Origin: Acanthaster planci
Lineage: Eukaryota; Echinodermata; Asteroidea; Valvatida; Acanthasteridae
Reading direction: 5' to 3'
Length of the DNA: 64,000 bases
Assembly: GCF_001949145.1 (NCBI RefSeq)
Contig: NW_019091476.1
Coordinates: 159,963-223,962, forward strand
The notes below the pieces were generated by a model. The model was not told where the DNA came from and made no database searches. It worked only from the letters and a program-made list of their open reading frames with translations. The number at the start of each line of letters is the position of its first letter. Position 1 is the stretch's first letter. Made by a program: the position numbers and the translations under genes. This document shows, in pieces, positions 45,601 to 58,900 of this stretch.

Positions 45601-48600
45601 TCCTCCCCTTTCACCTTGCTGACAATTTTGAATTTCCTGCGGACATCTAGCCTCTCTTCCAACTTGTACTTGCAGTCGATAAGCATGAGCATGGCCTTGA
45701 CACTGATAAAACAATTATTTGTAAAAATTTAAATGAAAATTTTTTTGTTACACGTCCCACTCTGAAAAAGTTCTTCCCATAGCAAGGTATTTAAAAAATA
45801 GAGTAAGAAGGTGGGTTGGATTTTTTTTCACTTTTGTACATTGATTCAGTATGCAGCTAAGTGTTTATACTCTGTTAAGACCATTTTAGACCACTCTCGT
45901 TTTGCCTATAATTTGTATGGGCAGCCAAAGTTTGCAAAAAAAAAATACTCTTTGGTTTTTTTGTTTCACCTCTTTCTTTTCAAAATGTACATATGTCCAT
46001 TTGATTTGAAAGAGGGTTGAATTTTTATTTCATATTTAGTAAAACCTGTATTATTATCTTGAGTTTCAATGGCTGCATGAGATTTTTAACCCTTTGTGAA
46101 TCATTCTTTTGACTTTGCAATGACAGCTAGCCATGGTTTCAGCAACCACTTGTAGGAAAAACGCAACTGCGGCATAAAGAGAGCAGACTGCTGAAAAATT
46201 TACACCGGCTGAAAAGACAAGATGGAAATGCCATTGACATGACAAATTGACATATATGCCAGTGGCTGACGCCATATAATACTTGCCACTAAAGCAATAT
46301 GATCATCTCTCTGGATCCACCAAAATTCATGAGTACATTTAATTGTGTGCAGTGCTCATAACTCACTATTAAAAATTGGCTGAACAAAACTGGACCATTA
46401 AAACCAACTGTTTTATCTGCAAAACTGAATGTTAGATCACAGGGCACATCTCGGAAAGATAATGTTATTACTCTTAACAATACCATTGATGATACTGATG
46501 TCTGAGTTTTATTTAAAGAACATGCCACTATCTGGTGGCACAATGAATTCTGCAGGATTCAGAAACGTTCCTGGCAAAAGTGCACGGAGAGTTCTTACTC
46601 TTTTGGTTTTTGAATACTCACCTTACAACAGACACAAATCCAAGAATTAAGACCCCTTCCAAAATTCCAGCCTACAAAGACAAAATGTGGCATAAGGAAA
46701 CGAATTGTTGAAAATAATAAATTCTTTTGAAAAATAATTTGATAATGTTTTAAACAATGAGTCATTTCTAATTTGGTGTTAGTCCAAAGACCTGGGACTC
46801 TCAATACTGTGTATGAGAGTCTCAAATTTAACACTGTAAATATATGTCACACAAAAACCAGACTAAAGCATGAAACAACTGCCCAACATTCTTGGGTATC
46901 AATTGTGTCAAAAAAATTTGGAACCGAGTATTTATTTCTATACAATCAGTGAGGTTACTGTGACTTGTGAAAATATGGCATCAGTAAGGGACGGAACTGG
47001 GGGGAGGGGGTAAAACAGGGGCCGGGCCCCCCAAAATAAGGAAAAAGTGACTTTTTAAAATTTATTTCCTTTCCCCTCCTGCCAAAGTGTTTAAAATCAC
47101 CAAACTGTAGCCTCAATTTTCCAAAAGGCCATCAAAGGTTACAGAAATAAACAAAATTCCAAACTGTTTGCCTCCCTCCAAAAAATTGGTTCTGGATCCA
47201 TCCTTGGGCATCAAGATACCAAATTAGGCAATCATTAATTACTTCTATAAGGCCCTGCTTCTATGTAAATAGGGCAAAGGAACAATAGACTGGTGTGAAG
47301 TTTTTATAACTAGGCTTCATCATGCGCTTGGTGTACACGTGATGCCATGCATGCAAGACCATGCATTCCAACATGAATTGGCTGCACATACTCAGTAAGC
47401 CGTGAGTCAAATGAGCATAAGCATACATGTACAGTCCTAGGACCGTTGTTTGCATGTAAAACATGCCCTCTCTTGTTCCCCCTGAGAGTAGACAGACCTT
47501 ATCACAAATATTACTTCAGTGATTTGCACAATACTCAATACATGTAGCTGCAAAGTGGCCCTAGAGCTATGGGTTCATCATGATCTCTGACTCCAAAAGT
47601 GAGAGAAATAGAGTGCACAACAGGCCCCATTAGTTTTAGGGATAACTCTGGTTGCACAGCACTATTAGAATGAAAAAGGCTTGGTATCTGCATCTTTTCT
47701 CTTCCCACACTTCTTTTTGGCAATTACGCAAAAATATGTGTATACACGTGCAGGGCACGATCGGTCTACAAGCATGATCATGCCATCGCTATCAGTCGAT
47801 CCTGTATGAAATCTCAAACTGTACCGAACCCTTTTTTGAAACAATCTTCTGAAACTGCAAGTATAGAAGAAAACTCTCCTGGCTGATGGCAGCATCATGA
47901 CTAAATCTGCAACATGATTGATGGTTAGCACATACACAAAGATGAAGAGATCAAGCACTTTTTGCATGATCAAACCATCACATACAACATCTGTAATACA
48001 TGTAAGTTTAAATGTCTGTAACCACATACATGTACATGTAGTCACCAGGTCACTAATTTCGGACTTTATTTCCCTTTAAAATCCTACAGAGGTATAAATC
48101 TACCAAAAAAGCAACAAAAAACATGTATCGAAATTAAACATGCCATCTGACTGAGAAAATACAGAAAAAAAAGAAGGAAAAAAAATGGGGAAAAAAAAAT
48201 TACATTTCCAGCAGACTCAATCCTGGCACACTGGGATAGAGTACCGAAGGGTGACGTCACTGTGAGCCAGAATGTGTAGTGCAAACGAATGGAGTAGGCG
48301 AACGTGTTGGTTCACGCATTGGTTCTCGCGCTAATGCCTTTTACACACTAATTGTGCGCGTGACGTATTCACTTCGGTACTCTATTGCAGAGCAGCATGC
48401 ATACCAACTTAGCTATCGCAATGGAAATTGAAACCTTATGCATGTAATTGTGCAATCATGAATGCAATTAGGAAGTTGTGTTATGGTTACCGTAACTACA
48501 TACATGTACATGCAGGCCTATAGTCACTTTGTTCTAACAAAGTCCTCCCCATGCCCCCTAAGATAAGACACCTGAACAGGCTCAATTTTTCACGCTCCAG

Positions 48601-49281
48601 TTTCAGTTGTATAACCAACTGACAAAGCCTAAAGCCTATAAATTAAAGGGAAGGTTTTCCCAGCTGTTGAGGCTACATACAGTGATACACCGCAAAGGTA
48701 ATTTTACTAACTCAGACTAGAGATGAAGTCAGACACACCTCCTGACCTTGTTATGCCAAGTCTGCAAGGTGTCGTAAGAAACTGAAACACTTAGTGAAAC
48801 AACAATGTAGAAGTGTCCCAAAAGTAAGGAATGTCCAAATCTTTGGAAAGATTACCATTTACAGACAACACTTGATACTCCTGTGCACAAACCTAGCCTA
48901 TTTCAGGCCTAAGCCTAGCCTATTTGTCTGAAAAAAGTGTAGGCAACCCCACATCATGCTTCCGAAATTTCTCAGCTAAATTTCACTTTTTATGACATGT
49001 TATCACTTTCATGACTTTCTGATGGCTGTTATTTAAAAAAACGGTCTTGTTCTTAGTGAAACTCTTTCCAATTTTTTTTTCGAATTTGAAAATACCAATG
49101 CATGCAGTGGCTGAACTTCTGAATTCTAGTTTGACAGCCATCACAGAACTGGTCAAGCACACTTCACACAGCTCACCGTTTTGAACGCGAACGGAAGACC
49201 CAATCCACCGGCTCCGACGAAAGAAATAAAAATGTTGGCAAAGATCTTGACAGGGTTCGTCGCTCCCCCTCCGTCATGCAT
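36659..49281 (-). CDS. Amino-acid transporter, AAAP family (SLC36/AVT3 type)
   Basis: A membrane transporter of neutral or small amino acids, probably proton- or ion-coupled by family analogy; the substrate is not determinable. Exons in transcript order: 49281-49177, 46671-46622, 45702-45501, 44984-44951, 43027-42962, 42413-42266, 41869-41792, 41646-41577, 41107-41043, 40587-40521, 40127-40079, 39693-39560, 38195-38044, 37263-37204, 36809-36659. All phases match (1,431 nt, 476 residues). About ten to eleven membrane segments are visible. TM1 carries the family signature ISFVGAGGLGLPFAFK (residues 19-34), and later AFYCYEGAGMILALESS corresponds to the SLC36 FEG-LPLE motif. LFFTYPVMMFPVV and GMVLLTGIVVILIPNIATLM follow. 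A charged cytosolic insert (residues about 66-125) separates the second and third membrane segments. Start: Met followed by HDGGG just before NPVKIF. The exact subfamily is uncertain. Confidence 0.92.
38373..38613. mobile_element. MITE family A, copy 2
   Basis: Same inverted-repeat ends and core as copies 1 and 3. Possible 4-bp target duplication ATTT on both sides. It lies in the transporter intron between 38196 and 39559. Confidence 0.9.
40868..41037 (+). mobile_element. 5'-truncated copy of the 16.7-kb SINE
   Basis: Shares CAGTCCCTACCTGATTC, the TCCCACCTCTA block and the ATTACCAG end with the - strand element at 16680-16945. The tRNA-like head is missing. It abuts exon 9 of the transporter (41043-41107) within six bases. 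Confidence 0.65.
43028..44950 (-). other. Transporter intron 4 (1.9 kb)
   Basis: AT-rich sequence with poly-A/T tracts and TACATGTA-type motifs. No exon, RNA gene or clear repeat was recognised. Confidence 0.5.
45860..46060 (+). repeat. Diverged dispersed repeat shared with 22420-22600
   Basis: Both contain TTTGTATGGG, GCCAAAGTTTGCA, then a T-rich segment, a CATATNTNNC-like block and a GGGTTG-ATTTT end. Homology is by eye and the boundaries are approximate. It lies in a transporter intron; the other copy is in a C2CD3 intron. Confidence 0.4.
46672..49176 (-). other. Transporter intron 1 (2.5 kb)
   Basis: Contains a repeat-like G/C-run segment (46995-47210), a 152-bp foldback (48235-48386) and otherwise AT-rich DNA. 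No additional exon was seen. Confidence 0.5.
48235..48386. mobile_element. Foldback element with CRE-like arms
   Basis: The arms ATAGAGTACCGAAG...GTGACGTCAC and its counterpart GTGACGT...CTTCGGTACTCTAT are inverted repeats of about 30-35 bp. The left arm holds a perfect CRE palindrome TGACGTCA. Confidence 0.75.
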
Positions 49282-49950
49282 TTTGAGCTTATCTTGGAAT
49301 ACCTATTATGTCGAAATGTGACGAACAGAAAATACTTCGCCTTAAGTTCAACCTCCGGCTCCACTTCCTATTTGCCAGCATGGCACTGATATGACACGCA
49401 AAAGTAGGTAATGTACCGTCAATCATGTACTTTAATTACAGGAATCGCTCACCTGCCGAATCTAAGGCCGTTTTCCAATACTCGACTTGGGCTCCGTCTC
49501 AGGCTTCAACTTTTTTTTTTACTTCCTGACTTTGAGGTTGTAAGCCAAATAGTAAGTCTAATAGTGGCAAAAAGCATCAAGTAGGATGCAAAAGAGCCAA
49601 ATATTACAGTACTTCAGGCCCACGATCGGAGTTTGGTTTCCTACACGAAGCCTCTTACAGAGACGAAGTTGATTTTAGAAAACGGCCTTGGTCTACGTAT
49701 GTCACTCTGCCTAAGAAACAACGGCCTTTTAAAAGCGCCCTCTACGGTCAAAATGGATTTTCATCAAGTCTTATTCCTAGACCCTACTACTTGTAATCAG
49801 AAATGCACCAATGAACAAGACCTGACGATTATTTTACACACGCACACGTGAGGCCTCATCCGAACAACACACTAATTAATTCATATTCAGTCAATAGGCC
49901 CGCCGATAGTCTGATACTGTACGTTTAATTTTAAGAATTTCAGAAAGAAA
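49282..49950. promoter_or_regulatory. Divergent promoter region of transporter and SDAD1
   Basis: 669 bp separate two start codons that point away from each other, so both promoters must lie here or in upstream non-coding exons. No TATA box at a convincing position was identified. A third of it is the inverted-repeat element at 49464-49689. Confidence 0.6.
49464..49689. mobile_element. 226-bp inverted-repeat element in the divergent promoter
   Basis: Ends AAGGCCGTTTTC and GAAAACGGCCTT are perfect inverted repeats. Similarity continues imperfectly inward for about 50 bp (GGCTTC against GAAGCC). MITE-like, non-coding. Confidence 0.8.
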
Positions 49951-52900
49951 ATGAGCGACAGGAACCGAAACCAGCTTCCGAACAATCTGCCACAGTTGCA
50001 GAACCTCATCAAACGGGACCCACAGTCGTATATTGAGGAGGTTGGTAAACCATTGTCCATCATCCATGACGACCATCATGACTTTCACATGCTGTCTGTC
50101 ATGTCTATTATTAATTTACAGTACAAGCCAACCCCGGAACTGTGGGGTTCGTCGTCCACGGTGGACGAATCCCGCAGTTCTGGGGGTACCATGTAACATG
50201 GTAAGGCATAACATTAGAGGCTGAGCATGCTGAGTAATAGTGTCACAATCAAATGTGTTTCTTAAACATAGCCATGATAATTAAATTTTAGGTTTAGGCT
50301 ACAGNCCTACATCATCTGATAATAGGCGCCACCGTCAGGTCCTGCCATCCCTACTACTTTTAGTACCACTAACTACTTTATCAATTAGGACGTGAATTTG
50401 ACATACGGCCAAGGCCCAATAGTAGTAGCAGCCTGATAATGATTATTCATTTGGGGAAGAGCTCCATAAGATATAGGCCTACCTGTACACAGACATTGCT
50501 AAGGTGACTTATTTTTCTCCCACACTTTGCCTTTTACAAGAGGTAGTTTGAGGCATTTACTTCGAAAATACCAACTGCATGGTTCCTAAAATGATTTGCT
50601 GCCATTACCTTCTGAAATGACTCATGCTTCCCTGCCAGCTGACTTACGTGTAGGAAATATGAGACTGCAATTGTCAAACTTTGCCCACATTTTGACTTTT
50701 TTTGTACATTGTACAGTTGCCAAAACTAACGTGTTTTGTTAAGACAGATCTCTTTGTGTAATGCCACCTGACTGACACAAATGTAATTTTTTTTGTTTAT
50801 TTCTGTGATGGTTATCATTATCATTCTTTGGACCATTCCAGTTTCTTCAGCAGTATCGCCACTATGAGTCCAACTTGCAGATTTTCCAGCTGAAACCGAC
50901 ACAACACTCCAAGAACCTGGCTGAGCTTGTCATGTTCTTCTGCCAGGTACCAGAACCCCCAGCAAAAGCTCCCTCACACTCACATGTATCAATACACCCA
51001 TTGTTACACAGGTGTAACTATTGTGTGAAAGGCCAAAATTTAAAAGAATGTCTGGTCAAGGTTTTAAAAAGAGGGAACCGTTTTTTTTCCTTTTTGGCAG
51101 ATGGATCCTCTGGACTCTTTTGCTGGTCGGACTTAAAAGATTACTTGTAGCATTTTGTTGTCAACCCAAATAGCAAACTCTTCTAAGGACATCCAACAGC
51201 CAACTGACTTTGCTTTGGCTCCCAAACCAGTTATCTTTTCAGGGAGTGTAAAGTCAGTTTCCTGTATGTTTACCTTGGTGGGTGATGGGATAAACCTGTT
51301 ACAATTTTCAATGTATTTTGCACACCATATATCTGTAGATGCGGAACATGTGTTGAAATTGAACTTGGCTGCTGTAGACACTAGACAGCCTGTCATTGTA
51401 ATAGATACCACTTTCTGATGGAAGGCCTCATTTTTGCGAAAAAATGAAGTAACCGTGAGAAGTATCGTACAAACAACTTTTACAAATGACTTTTAAGTCA
51501 GCATTTGTAGTGGTTGACTTAATAATGCTGCATAAACAATGTTACCCAAAAGTAATCTCAGCATTCTCACAACATATGCCAGTCCACCATGGAAAAATCT
51601 TAGTTTCAAGTTTAGTACTAAAAGTTTTTTGTGGTCTTTTGTGTACTAATGGTACACATGTAGGTGGCACAGTGTTACCCGAAGGAGCTAGCTGGGTACC
51701 CACAGCAGCTGATAGACCTGCTGCGGAGGCATAGCACAGTCTTGGACCCAGACATGAGGATGGTAAAATGGAATCACATCAAATTAATCTCAATTATTAA
51801 ATTTCAAATTTACTTCCATTTCAGTCCAAATTATTGCAGTTTGAACTGAAATAAATGCAAAGAAATGTCAGATGAAGCCTCGACTTAGACCATGTCCAAG
51901 TCAACTGGCCATAGTCACGAGTGGTATATGCCCCTATGGGAAGTGGCTTAAGCTGGTAGCCAGTGGCTTTCATAGTGGCTCATGTTATTTCCAGACACTA
52001 ATTTCTACACTCAGCCTTGCAGTAAAGAACCAGTTTAGTAAAATACTCGGGCAAAATTTCACTTTGTGATAAAATTTGCTTTGATGATATCGGCTTTGTG
52101 CAGGAACAAAAGAGGATGCTGTTTTACCTGGAAATGACTTCCCTTTGGTGAGAATTAACCACTTACATGCACAGTGTGCTTGGGGCTTTTAATACGCACA
52201 ACTAAGTTTTGTTGCACTGTACGGTCTTCACGTGGGCCCTCGGCACATAGTCATACACTAGTCCAATTGAAAAACTTCTCACCAACCTGTTTCTTCTTGT
52301 CAGAGCAAATTTGAGAAAAGACTCGGTTTACTATCCTTATTTCTCCTCTCTTCACCCTGAAGACATTTTGCAAGGGGTTGATCTTACTGCGCAACAAAGG
52401 ACTGATTGAGCCCACAAGCCTCCTGGAGCTGTTCTTTGAGCTCCTTCGCTGTCAGGACAAACTCCTCAGGAAGATGCTGTACCATCACCTGGTCAATGAC
52501 ATCAAGAGGATCAACAAGAAACACCAAGACAACCGAGTCAATACGGTGAGTCTTCATCTCTGGACAACAAAATCCTGTAACTGAGCTTCAGAGCTTGGTA
52601 GGGTACGTAGAGTTCTCGACAAATGAGAATAGGTGATGATTTATAGTAAAGAGATTGATTTATTCGCATCTACACACAAAAAAAAACAACAGTCGGTGAC
52701 CAGTCAATCCAAGTTTTGTGGATGCCTATATATGAATTCCTAAAAGGCTTCCCCAAGTTGTCACACTGACTAGGGTAGCAATAAGGCAGAGCAGTTGTCG
52801 CCCATGTATCTCTGCTGTGATTTTGCTGCACAGTTTTAGGAAATTTGTGCCTGTCAAATCACAGTTCACACCGTATTCGGCGAGTCTGCCTCAGCTGTAA

Positions 52901-55900
52901 ACTTCAAACTTTGTATTTATTATTACAGAAAAAATTGAAATAGTGGCAACATGCAGTACACGAAGATATATCTGTTGAATGCTGAAAACCTCTTTTTGGT
53001 TATGAATGTATCAGCAACACTGAGTTGATAGGTTGTCGTATGTATGGCTTATATTATGCATATGTTGGACATATTCTTAGACAAGGAAGACAAAACAACT
53101 TATTTAAACTGTTTAATTTTGTCCAATGAATTTCAATAGTTTTTGTCTTAAACACTTCCTCCATTTCGTTGGTTTGGGTCCTTTCCAATAACAGACTCTT
53201 CAGAATTTCATGTACACCATGCTGAGGGACAGCAACGCAGTTGCTGGGAAGATGTCGTTGGATGTCATGATAGAACTGTATAAGAAAAACATCTGGTAGG
53301 TACTTGACAGTTCTGTATTTCCAACTTCGGAAAACATTTCCCTTGATGTTCTTGCAATGAACTCTTTCTAATTGATATTTGACTGTTTTTATTCTGTTTT
53401 AACTTTGAACTGCTCCAGAATGAAAACTATTTTGCTGTCTCGTGTGTTTGGCCCAATCTTTTCTATATTTACAATGTATATAAGAGATGCCCAGCACTAA
53501 AGTGTCCTTAACAGTGGGTACGAGTGGCATTGAGACACCAGACAGCCCCAAGGCTGGAAATGATGTTCTCTCTCAATGATGTGTTCAAGCAGTGGGTGAA
53601 GCCAGTTATAAACTATCCCTTAGGGTCTGCATATAACCCTTGCCCTGAACTGGTTTTGTACAATGTAGGCGAGACGCCAAGACTGTCAATGTCATCGTCG
53701 CAGCTTGCTTCTCCAAAATAACCAAGGTAAGAGGTTTTTCTTATTTTTAAGGTAGACATTGATTTTGAAACTCATGTGAAAGATGAACTTGACCGTTGGC
53801 TATTTGGAGTTTTTAAAGTGTTTTGCACATAGTTAGATTCATAACAAAAATTAGTCAGGCGTCGTGGTTAATCCACTTTTCTATGGGAATAGATTCTTGT
53901 GGCGGCACTGAAATTCTTCTTGGGCTCAGACGCAGAGGAGGATGGAGACAGTAGAAGCAGTGACTCAGATGTAAGTGAAGTCAATTTTCGAAAATATTCA
54001 CCAATGGCTGTTACTGGAAAGAAAGCTTGAATGGTATATCGCTATCCGCCTGGAGTTGAAGTGCACCCCCAAGCTGCAAAAGAAAGACAGATGGTTGTAA
54101 GTTTTCCAAGCGGGTTCTTGCATGCGTTCTTCGTGTATACAAAGACCATACATTGAGGAATAAATTTATTACGCATACTCAGCGTGCTCCGCGTCAAACT
54201 CGCCATTGATCCCCTTATGAACGCATACCTATGTGGTGAGTACTAAAAAAACCCACGCCCTCTTTTGTTTCGCTCAGAGTGGATTAGGTAGAGCTGTTGT
54301 TGATCTCGTCTTAGCTGTACGTGGAATTTTGGAGTGACGTTCAAATCAAAGGCAAATGTCACATTGAAATCCTTTTACTATCAGCACGTGATTTCCTTCT
54401 CCTTTTGCTCGATGTATGGAATAGCTGTTAACAGAACAAAGGGAAATCTCAAAATGCAAAGTTCAAATAGTCACCCGTACCCTAACACTGTCATGCTGTA
54501 TTGTACCAGGATGACGCACCCACTCAGAGAACGTTACTGATGGCCCAGCGCGTCAACAAGAAAACAAGGAAAAGACAACGGAAGACTGAGATGGCCCTGA
54601 AACTCCTCAAGGTTTGAACTAACTCCCGATGCAATTGTTGATACAGATTAAAAATGAACTGGTTTTTGTGTTGAGAAAACATTTCATTGATTTATTTCAG
54701 CGATGTGTTTAGTAAAGCATATCAAAAACACCTATATTAAACAGAGTAATGAAACCAAGTTCAACTTCATGGAGCTGATTAGCAGAAAATATTGTACAGC
54801 GGTTTCATCAGCTGAGCATGAAATGATGCAAACCAGCTACAAGCAGTATACAGAAGGCATTTTTGGTTGGTAATCTGTTCTTGCTGTTAAAGCCAAATTT
54901 CATGGTTGCTCAGCAAATTTTTGTGAAAGCATTAATTTTATTTGTTGACCCTGTCATCATTAGCAAAAGTACTACTGCTAGATTTGACATTTCTATGTCT
55001 TTGCACATTGACGATTGCACAGAAAACTGAAACAATTTATGCCTTCTTGGGTGCTACTCTCGATATTCGGGATGCAAGAAAATGCTGCATGTGCATTACT
55101 CTCAGATCACATCGCGCAAAACAGAAAAACGGTCACCATTCTGCCATCTTAAGGATGACCATGTAATGCAAGAGTAACTTCTGGTCTAATCAAGAGCATG
55201 TTCTCCCTTACCCAGAGTTCATACTCCTGCTCTTCATGAATTCAGGGGTGTACCGATGTTAACACAAGTGACACATTCAAATGCTGCCTCGGTGTCTGAC
55301 AGTAAGGCTCAGTGATGACTCTTGCGTGTTGGTTTTTTTTCCCAGAAAGAAAAGAAGAAAAAGAAGCCTGTGCCCTTCAACTTCTCAGCCTTGCATCTTA
55401 TTCATGATCCTCAAAGTAAGTTCATCAGACAAAACGGTTTGAAAAGAGACTAAAAGGAGCGTGTTGAAACTATCATTACTGTGGATATATTGAGTGGAGT
55501 ATGTCTCATTTCCACCTTGGAACAAGTGCCTAGCTGCTCAAATGCGACTCACTTTAAACATAACAGCCCCTTTGTCGACAATCAGGGCAACAGCAATCCA
55601 CTATCGCCACCTACCCTGTCAACCTCCGACCACGCCGCCTCTTTAAATTTCCCTCCCTTCTGATCCCCTTGCAGACGTTGCGGAGAAGCTCTTCAAGCAG
55701 CTAGAATCCTCCAACGAGAGGTTTGAGGTCAAGCTGATGATGATAAACCTGGTGTCCCGATTGGTGGGAATCCATGAGCTCTTCCTCTTCAACTTCTACC
55801 CTTTCCTGCAACGGTTCGTCCAGCCACATCAGAGAGGTAGCGTTCTTGATGCACTGACTCATATGTCAGATGGACTTATTTTTTCTTCGTTATTACAGAC

Positions 55901-58900
55901 CTTTCTCGACTAAAAATAATCCCCTTGGAAAGAGTCCATGTACTTGTCAAACAAACTTTTCAGATTATGCTTTGAAGATGGAATTTGCAATAATTTAAAG
56001 CTTGTGATCCTGCTGAAATTTATTGTACGATGCATTTTTTTGCATCGGGGAGAAGTTAAGTTTATATTGCGTGGTTTGTGCTCTGGCATTTTGTAAACCC
56101 TATATACTCAGCTTTGTGTGAGTGTAAATGAAAAAAACTTGCCTTCAGACAAACTCCCAGTATAGGATTCCCATTCATTTTGCTGTAACAGTCACAGACA
56201 GTCAAAAATGCTTTTCACTTGATTTGCTGCGACACATAGACATGAAAGGGTCATTTGACTGATTTTTTACATGAGTGCATCTTGGCATTGGAGGGTTAAA
56301 GGTTTCTTGTTAAAACAAAAGCACTATTAATCCCATTGGTTCAGGCTTGTCAACTTGAATTTATCATTTGTTTTTTTCCTGAATCCTATCTCAGAGGTCA
56401 CAAAGATCCTTCTGTGTGCTGCCCAGTCCACACATCAGCTTGTCCCTCCCGATATCGTAGAGACCATGGTCAGGACCATCGTCAATAACTTTGTCACAGA
56501 GAGAAACTCCAGCGAAGTGATGGCTGTTGGGTAAGCCATATGAATTGACATCGTGCTCCTTCAATTGTGAATAATTCTTATGATTATGGTACAAATTTGC
56601 TTTCCAAAAGACTACTGGAACTGTGCAATGATATCAGTGATTCATGGCATGCATGTGTTGAGTGTGGGGTACCCACAGCTGAAGGAATACACCTGATTGA
56701 CTGTCAAGTGCTCTTAACTAAAGCTGATAAATGACAATGTTTTTTTTTTTTACCATTACAGTGACAGTGTGTGTGGAAAATGCTTAATGTGCCAATCCAG
56801 TAACATTGGTAAACTGTCAAAAAGGGGACTAGGTGAATGCTACTTTAGGCTGCATTAACGTCATCTTCCCCCTGGAAAAATGTTTTTCTTCATTACCAAA
56901 TTTCATTTCAGGAAACTGAGGTTTGAGTTTGTGGGTAATTCCAGAAATTAGCGGTCCCAAAGTGTGACATTTTTGTGTCCCTGTTACATCTGACCTTTGT
57001 TATTTGACATGGAAATATCACCAGCATTGTTTTCAAACCATTACTATTTGTTTGGCAGGTAATTTGCATTAATTCATCAATCTTGGAAATTAGAAAATGT
57101 GTTCTGAACTTACAAAATCCTATATCAGATGTGACAGGGACACCAAAAAAAGGGACCCCTAATTTCTGGGATTACCCTTGTATGAAAATGTTCTTGTGTT
57201 TCCTTTGTATTCTCACTATGACTTCTACGTTAGGCTTTGCATTTTGAAATCATTTATATTTGTACCCATTTGTAGTCTGAATGCGGTGCGTGAGATCTGC
57301 AGCCGTTGCCCGCTGGCGATGGGTCAGGACTTGCTGCAGGACCTGGTGCAGTACAAGAGTTACCGCAACAAGGCCGTGGTGTCAGCAGCGAGGTCCCTCA
57401 TATCGCTCTTCAGGGGCATCAACCCGGAGATGCTGCACAAGAAAGACAGGGTGAGTTCAAGAGGTGCCGACAGGGTTTTTGTTCAGTTGTCCCTAATTCT
57501 GTAACGGTGGTAAAACTTTGTTGTAAATTGTTGGATTTGTAGAAGTCAACACTAATGGCAGAGTAGACTGTGTTACTATTAAGTGAGCAGGGCTGTTGGT
57601 TATCCTGTGCGTTGCTCAGTGCAGTAAAATCCACCGACGAGTTTTGTTGTGTTTTGTTTTAGTCAACAGTATTATCAGTTCAGCTGTTTTGGATTTTGTT
57701 GCGTTCTGGAGCGTTCGTATTTCAGTTGTGTTGGGTTTAAATTTTGTTGCATGTAACGTGGCGCCAAGAGAAAACCTAATGTTGTTTAAAGCAGAGAAAA
57801 GTCCTGGAGGACTTTGCAGCTGCGTGAAGTTTCATTGATGATGCAAGTAATATCATTAACAGGAAAGCTAAAAAGCAAACTATTAATTTTGCAAGAAGAT
57901 CTTGCTTGAAAAGCAGGCAATATCAGGAGAAATCTCCTTATATGTAGACCGGTGTCAGCGTGCTTTTTAGACGTGCTTCAAATTAGTAGAGCTAGATTTT
58001 ATGCTTTTAGTTGGCTTGACTTTTCTTCTGACTCGTTGCAAGTGAGAATGAAATTTTGGCCCCCTGTGCCAAAAATAAAAGATTCTGTAATTTTTTTGTT
58101 TCATCTTTCATCACAGGGTAAGCCGACTGCGCACAGCACGGAAATCAGAGCCAAAGAGTACGGTGAGCTAGTGGCTCAGGACTTCATCCCTGGGGCAGAG
58201 GTACTGAAAGATGAGACTGCAGAGGGAGGTCAGTCCTAAACCTGAGGCAGTGCCCCTCGCATAGTCAAGTTGTCATCATATTCATAGTTAGATTTTTCTA
58301 ATTTCAGAATTCCAAAACAAGATACAGAAGTAATAAGATTGAGGACATTGCTAGGAAATCATCATTTTATTTCTCTTGAATTTTCTTCATCCTGAATATC
58401 TATAACACATTCTGCACCTGTACTCACTTAAATCTCTCAAATTATATATCAAAGATTTGCAGCGTGTTGATTCGTTCATGATTAAAGAATCCTTAAATTA
58501 GGATTAGAGGTCCAGTTTTATTTAAGTCAAGGAGAATGCACAATTTTGCTTCTGCACCATGGCAGATTTTTTGCAAAGAACATGCCATCGGAATCTTAGG
58601 TAACAGTGCTTATCTACATTGCAGTTTTCTCGCTGTGCTTGCTTTTAACCAGGGTTTTGTTGATATTGGTATCAAGTCAGTACAGTGCAAAACTGTCATA
58701 CCTGTAGAGCAGTAATTATAGTCCAATCTGTAGAAAGTCTTTTGTTTTCAAATTTGCAGACAATGAAGAGTCGGATGAGAGCGATTCTGATGACAGTGAG
58801 GGCAGCTGGCACGATATCATTCATTCCAGCGATGAGGAAGAAGTAGGAGAAGCCAAGAAAGACAATCCGGCTGAGAACTTAACTGCTGAGGAAAAGAAAG

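Noticed and set aside
57851-57880. Possible start of another gene in SDAD1 intron 12
   Set aside because: Short open frames only. The region lies between well-defined SDAD1 exons and shows no conserved peptide.
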